This document shows positions 26,023 to 33,027 of a stretch of 64,000 bases of DNA, one piece after another (position 1 is the first letter of the stretch; every line of letters begins with the position of its first letter). Source of the DNA: Dyella telluris (GTDB lineage Bacteria; Pseudomonadota; Gammaproteobacteria; Xanthomonadales; Rhodanobacteraceae); assembly GCF_014297575.1 (NCBI RefSeq), contig NZ_CP060412.1, forward strand, positions 4,402,001-4,466,000, in the 5' to 3' direction. The notes under the pieces are model-generated. The model saw nothing but the letters and a program-made list of their open reading frames with translations, was not told where the DNA came from and did not search any database. The translations under genes were made by a program, and so were the position numbers.

Positions 26023-27308
26023 AGATCGGGCGCGTCATGGGTGGTGTCGTCGGCATCGTCGTACTGGTCGGTGTGGTCTTCACGGCGTATGCCCTGATGA
26101 CCGTGACGCATGGTGGCAACGAGCAGGCTGCGCAACCCGTGGGCGCGGGTACGCCTGCGGATCTTCCGGCACAGGTGGCGCGCGGCGAATACCTGGCCCG
26201 CGCCGCCGATTGCGAGGCTTGCCACACCACGCCGGGCGGGGAGCCGTTCGCCGGTGGCGTGGCCTTCAAGTTGCCATTCGGCACGATCTATTCCTCCAAC
26301 ATCACCGCTGACCAGGAGACCGGCATCGGCAGCTGGAGTGACGATGAGTTTGTCCGCGCACTGCATGCCGGCGTGGACAAGGGAGGGCGTCCGCTCTATC
26401 CCGCCTTCCCGTACACCTCGTACACCGGGCTGAGCCGCGAGGACATCGTGGCGATCAAGGCATACCTCTTCAGCCTGCCGACGGTACATGCGGCAGCGCG
26501 TCCCAACGAGCTGTCGTTCCCATACAACCAGCGCTGGGCGCTGAGCCTGTGGAATGCGGTCTTCCTCAAGAAGGAGCGCTTCCAGCCGGAGCAGGGCAAG
26601 TCGGAAGCGTGGAATCGCGGCGCGTACCTGGCCACGGCGCTGGGCCATTGCGGCGAATGCCATACACCGCGCAACGCCGCTTTTGCGATGGATGGCGGCA
26701 AGGCTCTGGCCGGTGCGGAACTGCAGGGCTGGATGGCCTACAACATCACCTCGGACAAGGATCACGGTATTGGCGCGTGGAGCGACCAGGAGCTGACCGA
26801 CTACTTTTCCAAGGGTCATGCTGCCGGTCGCGGCACGGCTTCCGGCCCGATGGGCGAGGTGGTGGGATACAGCCTGCAGCACCTCACCCCTTCCGACCTG
26901 TCCGCACTCGTTACCTATCTGCGTGACGTGAAACCCCAGCAGGCTGGCGCGCCGGTGCCGTCGCCCATGGGTGCCACGGTGGCGTCCGCTGCCGGCACGG
27001 CAAGCCTTGGTGAGCAGCTGTTCGTCGGTGCCTGCGCCGGCTGCCACACGCAGGGTGGCCAGGGGCGCCAAACTGACTACGCCATGCTCACCGGCCTGCG
27101 CTCGGTGCGAGATCCGCACGCCACCAACCTCACGCAGATCATCATCAACGGCTCGTCATTGCGCGTGGGTGGCCAGGAGGCCTTCATGCCGGCGTTCGGT
27201 CATGCCTATTCCGATGCCGAGATCGCGGCCTTGTCCAACTACGTCGTAAGCCATTTCGGTAACCAGCAGGGTGCGCTGAGTGCCGATGAAGTGGCGCGGC
27301 GGCGATGA
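26019..27308 (+). CDS. Triheme membrane-anchored cytochrome c
   Basis: 429 residues. An N-terminal hydrophobic segment (about 7-28) anchors it or acts as a signal. Three CxxCH heme sites: CEACH at 65-69, CGECH at 211-215 and CAGCH at 339-343, each in a cytochrome c domain with a downstream Met candidate. This is the architecture of the cytochrome subunit of periplasmic alcohol and aldehyde dehydrogenases, which delivers electrons to ubiquinone or the oxidase. It overlaps the molybdenum subunit gene by 4 nt, so it is that enzyme's electron acceptor. Confidence 0.92.
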   Translation: MKIGRVMGGVVGIVVLVGVVFTAYALMTVTHGGNEQAAQPVGAGTPADLPAQVARGEYLARAADCEACHTTPGGEPFAGGVAFKLPFGTIYSSNITADQETGIGSWSDDEFVRALHAGVDKGGRPLYPAFPYTSYTGLSREDIVAIKAYLFSLPTVHAAARPNELSFPYNQRWALSLWNAVFLKKERFQPEQGKSEAWNRGAYLATALGHCGECHTPRNAAFAMDGGKALAGAELQGWMAYNITSDKDHGIGAWSDQELTDYFSKGHAAGRGTASGPMGEVVGYSLQHLTPSDLSALVTYLRDVKPQQAGAPVPSPMGATVASAAGTASLGEQLFVGACAGCHTQGGQGRQTDYAMLTGLRSVRDPHATNLTQIIINGSSLRVGGQEAFMPAFGHAYSDAEIAALSNYVVSHFGNQQGALSADEVARRR

Positions 27309-27385
27309 TTGCCACATCGCCACGGTATGGCTCTCGCATCGCCGGGCGGGCGTGGGGCAGGACCTTGGGAGCGTTTCAAGGGCAC

Positions 27386-27405
27386 TGATTGTAAAGAGTG
27401 AATCA
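27386..27405. promoter_or_regulatory. Inverted repeat upstream of the GntR gene at 27425
   Basis: TGATT-N10-AATCA directly precedes the likely ATG. It includes TTGTAAAGA, reminiscent of the operator at 32821, but does not fit TTGT-N3-AYAA. Autoregulatory site candidate; it argues against the in-frame GTG at 27398 as start. Confidence 0.35.
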
Positions 27406-27424
27406 CGTTGTTAGCCTCGTCCGC

Positions 27425-28231
27425 ATGGACAACAACCCGATGCTTGAACGACCGCGGCGGACCCGCCGCCTGACCCTGACGGAGCAGGTGCTGGAGTCGT
27501 TGGGGCAAGCCATCGTCAGCGGGAAATTCGAGGCGGGCAATTTCCCTACGGAAGCAGAAATCTCGCGACTGTTCAGCACCAGCCGCAGCGTGACGCGCGA
27601 GGCCGTGAAAATGCTCACGGCCAAGGGCATGCTTACCGCCAGGCCGCGTAGCGGCATCATCGCGCAACCGCAGGAATGCTGGAGTCTGCTCGATCCGGAT
27701 GTACTGCGCTGGATGCTCGAGAAGAAGTTTTCCCATGACCTCTTGCGCCACTTCACCGAGATGCGCCTCGGCCTGGAGCCTGAGGCGGCTGCGCTTGCCG
27801 CGAAGCAGGCCACGCCGAGGGCTTTGCAAGCCATCGAACAAGGGCTTCAGCGGATGGTCGATGCAGAGAACGGTGATGACGACCACCTTGAGGCCGACGT
27901 CGCTTTCCATGTGTCCGTGCTGAGGGCGACCGGCAATCCTTTTTACGCGCAGCTCGATGAGCTGATCACCACGGCGCTGAAAATCTCCATCCGGCAGACC
28001 AACCGCATCAAGGGACACACGGCGAGCGTTTCGGCACACCGGCGTGTATTCAATGCCATCAAGGCCGGGAACGCAGCGCGCGCCAGTGCGGCGATGAAGG
28101 CGATCGTGCAGGAAGCCAGTCTGCTGATCGCCGCAGACCAGGCGCGCGACGTGCCTGCGAAAAAGGCGCGCAGCAAAGCCTCAAGCGTTCCGGCAAAGCG
28201 CGCCCGTCGCCCTGCCTCCGCTACACGCTAG
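27425..28231 (+). CDS. GntR/FadR-family (FCD) transcriptional regulator
   Basis: 268 residues from the ATG at 27425. Winged helix at about 15-80 (LGQAIVSGKFEAGNFPTEAEI, SRSVTREAVKMLTAKGM), then the all-helical FCD ligand domain with metal-site residues in DVAFHVSVL and SAHRRVF. The tail (about the last 35 residues) is rich in Lys and Arg and probably disordered. The pattern resembles galactonate-type DgoR regulators. It converges on the GH27 gene and follows the molybdoenzyme operon, so its target is not obvious; the sugar genes downstream are the best guess. More distant from the two FCD regulators at 35612 and 42788 than those are from each other. Confidence 0.85.
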   Translation: MDNNPMLERPRRTRRLTLTEQVLESLGQAIVSGKFEAGNFPTEAEISRLFSTSRSVTREAVKMLTAKGMLTARPRSGIIAQPQECWSLLDPDVLRWMLEKKFSHDLLRHFTEMRLGLEPEAAALAAKQATPRALQAIEQGLQRMVDAENGDDDHLEADVAFHVSVLRATGNPFYAQLDELITTALKISIRQTNRIKGHTASVSAHRRVFNAIKAGNAARASAAMKAIVQEASLLIAADQARDVPAKKARSKASSVPAKRARRPASATR

Positions 28232-28284
28232 TCGACTTCCGGGCTTTGTGCCCGGAGAGAGTGTCTGTCCGTGGTTCGCATGGT

Positions 28285-28319
28285 CAAAGGGGACGCCAAC
28301 ATCGTTGGCGTCCCCTTTG
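28285..28319. terminator. Bidirectional terminator, 16-bp perfect stem
   Basis: CAAAGGGGACGCCAAC (28285-28300) and its exact complement (28304-28319) flank a 3-nt ATC loop. The plus strand continues GTTTA after the stem, and the minus strand has a T-containing flank. It lies between the convergent GntR and GH27 stop codons and should end both transcripts. Confidence 0.78.
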
Positions 28320-28356
28320 GTTTACTGCCTGGCCAGTGGCGCCAAGGCAAGCGCCA

Positions 28357-29562
28357 TCATGCTGCCGTGATGCGGTACATCACCGTGGCATGTGCGGGCA
28401 GATCGACCTTGATCGAGCCGTCACCCTGGGCTTCGCTGTGTTGCCACAGGTCGCGCATCCGGTAGTTCGTGGATGCCTTCAGGCCCAGCTCCTGGCTGGT
28501 GACTTGTACCTTCTTCGCGGCGTCGCCTTCGTTGAAGACAGCCACGGCGCGACTTCCATCCTTGAGCGGCTTGACGATGACGTGGATGCCATCGGCGTCG
28601 CGCACCTGCTTGCCCTGCACGCCCAGCGCATCCTGGTCCACGGCGATCACGTCCTTGTTGAGCAGGATCTCCAGGTCGTCGTGCTTGATCTTGCGGACGT
28701 CCGTGCCAATGAGCAGGGGAGAGGCCATGATGGCCCACAGGCTGAAGTGCGAACGATATTCCACGTTGGTCATGCCGCCGTTGCCCACCTCCAGCATGTC
28801 CGGGTCATTCCAGTGGCCGGGCTTGGCATAGGCGTCGAGCACCACGTTCTCTTTGAAGATCTTCAGCATGGATGCGTAGTTGTCGCTGATGTCGCCCGTC
28901 GTGCGCCACGAGCTTGCGCCAATCGCCGGGTCGCTGGCCCACAGCCAGGGCTTGTTCTCGCCCCATTCGCAGACGCTGTAGAAGATTGGTCGACCGGTGG
29001 CGCGCAGCGCCTCGCCCATGTCGCTGTAGCGCTTCTTCGCATCAAGCTTCTCGTTGTGGCAATTGTCGTACTTCAGGTAATCGGCACCCACCGAGGCGAA
29101 GAAGGCGGCATCCTGCTTTTCATGACCGAGGCCGCCCGGGAAGCCGCGGTTCTCCTCCAGTGGTTCGCAGGTGGACGTACCTGCGCTGGAGTACAGGCCA
29201 AACAGGAAGCCCTTGGAGTGTGCGTAGTCGGACAGTGCCTTGATGCCGCTGGGGAAGCGCTTTTCATTGGCCGTGAGGTTGCCCTTGGCGTCGCGCTTCC
29301 AGTTGGCCCAGCAGTCGTCGAGGTTCATCTGGCGGTAGCCGGCATCGCGCAGGCCCAGCTTGACGAACGTGTCGATCACCCCGCGAATCATGGTCTCGTT
29401 GAACTCCGCGCGGCAGTGCGTGGAGTTCCAGTTGTTGAAGCCCATTTGCGGCAAGGGCGTGGAGCTGCCCGCGGCGGGAGGTGTCTGGGCAATGGCCGCC
29501 CCTGCAAGGACAAGCGAGGAAAGTAGGGCGGTGCGGACAACAGTGGACAGAGGGCCGTTCAT
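28357..29562 (-). CDS. GH27 alpha-galactosidase, exported
   Basis: 401 residues from the ATG at 29562 (GGAGA 7 bp upstream). Signal peptide to about AIAQ (residue 26), then the GH27 barrel: MGFNNWNSTHC, YRQMNLDDCW, nucleophile Asp166 in YLKYDNC, acid/base Asp224 in SWRTTGDI, and HWNDPDML. A C-terminal beta domain (about 310-400) completes the usual architecture. It removes terminal alpha-galactose from oligosaccharides in the periplasm. It follows the TonB receptor by 179 bp on the same strand, and both probably belong to one regulon. Confidence 0.92.
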   Translation of the reverse strand: MNGPLSTVVRTALLSSLVLAGAAIAQTPPAAGSSTPLPQMGFNNWNSTHCRAEFNETMIRGVIDTFVKLGLRDAGYRQMNLDDCWANWKRDAKGNLTANEKRFPSGIKALSDYAHSKGFLFGLYSSAGTSTCEPLEENRGFPGGLGHEKQDAAFFASVGADYLKYDNCHNEKLDAKKRYSDMGEALRATGRPIFYSVCEWGENKPWLWASDPAIGASSWRTTGDISDNYASMLKIFKENVVLDAYAKPGHWNDPDMLEVGNGGMTNVEYRSHFSLWAIMASPLLIGTDVRKIKHDDLEILLNKDVIAVDQDALGVQGKQVRDADGIHVIVKPLKDGSRAVAVFNEGDAAKKVQVTSQELGLKASTNYRMRDLWQHSEAQGDGSIKVDLPAHATVMYRITAA

Positions 29563-29696
29563 CAAGGATCTCCATGTGTGCGGCGATGCCGAAGGCAAAG
29601 AGCAGATGGCATCGTCCGTTGGCGAAGCGGGCGTGCCGAGCCCCGCTTTGTGTGCAGCCTGTTCCGGCTTGAGTCGTGAGGGAAGAAGTCGCAGCA

Positions 29697-29718
29697 CTGG
29701 TGGCCCCATGGCCACCAG
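29697..29718 (-). terminator. Hairpin between the TonB receptor and GH27 genes
   Basis: CTGGTGGCC pairs with GGCCACCAG over 9 bp around a CCAT loop, 24 bp past the receptor stop. No T-run follows on the minus strand. It may attenuate read-through into the GH27 gene or stabilise the receptor mRNA. Confidence 0.35.
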
Positions 29719-29741
29719 GCTGCGCCTGCTTCGTGGGGACA

Positions 29742-32642
29742 TCAGAAGGTGCCGCGCAACCCGACGGTGTACACCGTGCCGTCCGCTTCGGCGTACAGGA
29801 AGCGGTTGGTGTAGACCGAGTAGTCGTAAAGGTGCTGGTGCGTCAGGTTGGTGCCCGACAGAAACACCGACAGGTACTTGTTGACGTCGTAGCTTGCACT
29901 CAGGTCCAGCTGGCCATACGACTTGCGCGTGGCGGGCTGGGCGCCCGAGCCGTAGGAGATGCTTTCCAGGTACGAGCCGCGCCAGTTGTAGGCCAGGCGC
30001 ACCTGCCACGGGCCTTTTTCGTAGTACCCGCTCAGGTTGGCCGTGTCGCCAATACCGGGCACGGCGAACTTGCCGGTGGTGGAAATAAGGCCGGGACTCA
30101 GCGACGTGCTGCTGGATACATGGGTGTAGTTGAACGCCATGCCCAGGCCGTTGAACGGTTCGGGCAGCAGATGCGTGAACTGGTAGTTGACGGTGACTTC
30201 TTCGCCATAGATGTCGGACGAATTGAGGTTCACCGGCTGGGTGAGCGTCCAGACGAAGGGCTGGCCCGTGTTCTCGTTGGTCAGGAAGTTCACCGGCGTG
30301 CTGATCAGCGTGCTGAAGTTGCTGACCTTCTTGTAGAACCCTTCGACAGCGATATAGCTGGCATCGTCGATATACCACTCCAGGCCCGTATCGAAGTTGC
30401 GCGACGTATACGGCTGCAGCTGCGGGTTACCCTGCGAGATGGTCAACGAGTTCGGTCGCGTGCCGAAGCTCTTGTCGTAGTAGAGGTTGCTCAGTTCAGG
30501 CGGCGTCAGCGTCTTGGAAAGCGAGAGGCGGTAGATCAGGTTGTCGAGGATGCTCAGCTTGAAGTTCATCGACGGCAGCCACTTGTGATAGCCGCCATCG
30601 GCCGACTGTGGCGCCAGCGGGCCATAGGTCACCTGGCCGTTGCTGGTGTCGTTGGGGTCGACGTAATAAGCGATCGGGGGCTGGTTGACGGCGGTGGACG
30701 TGGAAGTGAGGTCCAGATAGCGCACGCCGACATCCAGCGCCCAGGGCTTCTCCCACATGGTGCCTTCGAACACCGCCTTGGCGAAGAACGATTTGGCGTC
30801 TTCGCTGACCTTGTTGTAGCTGCCCGGGTTGGGCACCGGATCCAGCGTGCCGCCGTTGGCTGCCAGTCCCTGCAGGAAGGCGGCACGCTTGGCGGGATCG
30901 GTGATCTGGTTGTACGCCGCCGGCGTGGTGAGCCAGGCCAGGTAGGCGCGCGGGTCGTACTGGATCCACTGTGACGGCGCGCCGGGCGAAGAGACGCCGC
31001 TGACCTTCTTGGGTGCGGTGTAGACATAAGCGCCGACGGCATCGGCCGGCACGCTGACCTGATAACCGCAGTAGGCGTTGCAGAGCAGGCTGTTGGGCGT
31101 GCTCCAGCTGTCGGACTTCACCCAGTTCTTGGTGAACTGCCCACCAAACTCCAGCTGGGAGAGCACGCCATCCTGGAAGCTCTTGCTCAGCTTGAGCTCG
31201 TAGTTGTTGATCGAGTTGGTGACATTGTTGCCCGAGCCGGCATTGCAGCAGTGCGCCGCGAGGTTGCCCATGTCGGTGGTGGAGAGGATGTTGGAATAGC
31301 TGGGCGGCTGGCTGGTTCCGCCATTGGTCCAGGTGGGATTGGTGCCGAAGTTCTTCGCGCCGATCACCAGGAAGTAGCCGTCGGCGCTGACCTTGTTCCA
31401 TGCCTTGGAATTGGAGATGTCCAGGCTGAGCTTGGTCGACTGATTGATATCGAAACCAAGGTTAAGGCCGTTCTGCACGCTCTTTTCGTAGGTCGGGGCA
31501 TAGGACATGACGTAATCGTTCGCCATGACATTGGGGCCCGAGCTGTTGCGCACAAAGTTGAGCGCCGTGCCGTTGGAGTCCGTCGTAATGGACTGGATGT
31601 CGCCGGTGTTGCCGTACTCGCCGAACTCGTGCTCCAGCGGATCCACCTTATAGCTGGAGTACAAGGTGTCGAACTGCACCGTCAGCCGGTCGATCGGCTT
31701 CCAGTCGATGGCGGCGCTGACGCCCTTGCGGGTGCGCGTTTCGTCAAGGACGTTGGTGGCGAGCGTCTCCGGTACCGCGACACCGTTGACGGTGGCGCCG
31801 CTGGAGGTGGTGATGTTCTGGTTGACGTACCAGGAGTTGGCCTGGGTGTTGAGCTGGGTGTCCTTGCGCTTGTAGTAGGTGGCCGAAGCCAGCCAGCCAA
31901 ACGTGTTGTCCGAGTTGGTCCAGCCAAACACGCCCGACGCCTTGGGCGTGGTGTCGCCACCGGCCCAGTCGCCGGTCAGGTTGCTGTTGACGGCAGCAGC
32001 ACTCCATGCGCCGTGAATGCCGTGGAAGTCCAGCGGGCGCGCGGTCTGGATGTTGACCACGCCGCCGATGTCGACTTCGGGAATGTCCGCGGACGAGGTC
32101 TTGTTGACCTGCGCAACGCTGATGATTTCCGAAGGAAGCACGTCGAAGTTGAAGGCGCGCGAGCCCGAGGCGGTGGCCATGGGGCGATCGTTGATTGTTA
32201 CGGCGACGAACTCGGGGCCGAAGCCGCGAATCGCGATCTGGCTGGATTCGCCGCCGCTGCGATTCACCGACACGCCCGGCACGCGTTGGAGCGCATCGGC
32301 AACGTTCGGATCAGGGAATTTGCCAGTCTCTTCCGCCGAAATCGAATCGACGACGTTGACCGCGTCCTGCTTGATGGCCTGGGCGCGGCGAATGGCGGCG
32401 AGCTGGCCGGTAACGCTGACTGCACTGAGGTCCTTGACGTCCTTGGGAGGCGTCTTGTCGTCTTTCTTGCTCGAATCCTTGTTCTGCTGGGTCGGTGCCT
32501 GCGCCGGCGCCTGGGTTTGCGCGGCACCGGCAGAGGGTGTGGCGTCCTGGGCGTGAAGGGCGAATCCGGTAGCCATACAGGCGATGCCGGAGATGGCGAG
32601 CAGAGCTTGATGGATCGAACTGGTCAGGATGTGTCGCTGCAT
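29742..32642 (-). CDS. TonB-dependent receptor, large carbohydrate type
   Basis: 966 residues from the ATG at 32642 (GAGGATT upstream); an in-frame ATG 41 codons earlier gives no signal peptide. The signal peptide (to about FALHAQ) is followed by a Gln/Lys-rich linker (about residues 35-70), a TonB-box-like DLSAVSVTG, a plug (ADALQRVPGVSVNRSGGES, IRGFGPEFVAVTINDRP) and a 22-strand-type barrel ending in TVYTVGLRGTF. This is the long receptor class found in carbohydrate utilisation loci of Xanthomonadales. Lying between GH27 and GH95 genes, it probably imports galactose- and fucose-bearing oligosaccharides. A palindromic operator lies about 175 bp upstream. Confidence 0.9.
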   Translation of the reverse strand: MQRHILTSSIHQALLAISGIACMATGFALHAQDATPSAGAAQTQAPAQAPTQQNKDSSKKDDKTPPKDVKDLSAVSVTGQLAAIRRAQAIKQDAVNVVDSISAEETGKFPDPNVADALQRVPGVSVNRSGGESSQIAIRGFGPEFVAVTINDRPMATASGSRAFNFDVLPSEIISVAQVNKTSSADIPEVDIGGVVNIQTARPLDFHGIHGAWSAAAVNSNLTGDWAGGDTTPKASGVFGWTNSDNTFGWLASATYYKRKDTQLNTQANSWYVNQNITTSSGATVNGVAVPETLATNVLDETRTRKGVSAAIDWKPIDRLTVQFDTLYSSYKVDPLEHEFGEYGNTGDIQSITTDSNGTALNFVRNSSGPNVMANDYVMSYAPTYEKSVQNGLNLGFDINQSTKLSLDISNSKAWNKVSADGYFLVIGAKNFGTNPTWTNGGTSQPPSYSNILSTTDMGNLAAHCCNAGSGNNVTNSINNYELKLSKSFQDGVLSQLEFGGQFTKNWVKSDSWSTPNSLLCNAYCGYQVSVPADAVGAYVYTAPKKVSGVSSPGAPSQWIQYDPRAYLAWLTTPAAYNQITDPAKRAAFLQGLAANGGTLDPVPNPGSYNKVSEDAKSFFAKAVFEGTMWEKPWALDVGVRYLDLTSTSTAVNQPPIAYYVDPNDTSNGQVTYGPLAPQSADGGYHKWLPSMNFKLSILDNLIYRLSLSKTLTPPELSNLYYDKSFGTRPNSLTISQGNPQLQPYTSRNFDTGLEWYIDDASYIAVEGFYKKVSNFSTLISTPVNFLTNENTGQPFVWTLTQPVNLNSSDIYGEEVTVNYQFTHLLPEPFNGLGMAFNYTHVSSSTSLSPGLISTTGKFAVPGIGDTANLSGYYEKGPWQVRLAYNWRGSYLESISYGSGAQPATRKSYGQLDLSASYDVNKYLSVFLSGTNLTHQHLYDYSVYTNRFLYAEADGTVYTVGLRGTF

Positions 32643-33027
32643 TGCCAATCCTCTTGAGTGGATGAGCTGCTTGAGCCGATGAACGGCCCGTTCGGACTGC
32701 ATCACGGTGTAGAAGCGCACCGCCTCGAAAGCGGCCTCACTCAACACGGGGGCGATAAGGCGCACATCCGTCGTGGAACGAACGGTGTTGCGTGTAAGGG
32801 CCCCAGCCTCAGGATCTTATTTATCTTACAATAAGATTTATGGGGACTCTCCGGCAGGCGTGCCGCGAGATCAAGCTGCGTTGCAACATGGCGACTGTGA
32901 AGAGGCCGGTCCGAGGCTCGCGACGCCGGCTCCGTGTCCATTCGCGATGGCGTTTGTCTCTCGCGCATGGCGAGCGGGTGACGATGGAATTGGATGCGCC
33001 GGGCTGCAGCGAAGGCTGTCTACGCCT
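32643..33027. other. 385-bp regulatory intergenic region
   Basis: Separates the GH95 stop from the receptor start on the same strand. It contains the AT-rich palindrome at 32814-32837 and otherwise no recognisable gene. It should hold the receptor promoter. Confidence 0.6.
32814..32837 (-). promoter_or_regulatory. FCD-GntR operator candidate upstream of the TonB receptor
   Basis: On the minus strand the core TTGTAAGATAA (32821-32831) fits TTGT-N3-AYAA, shared with five other promoters in the next 10 kb. It is embedded in a longer inverted repeat ATCTTAT-N10-ATAAGAT. Likely bound by one of the FCD regulators at 35612 or 42788. Confidence 0.6.
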
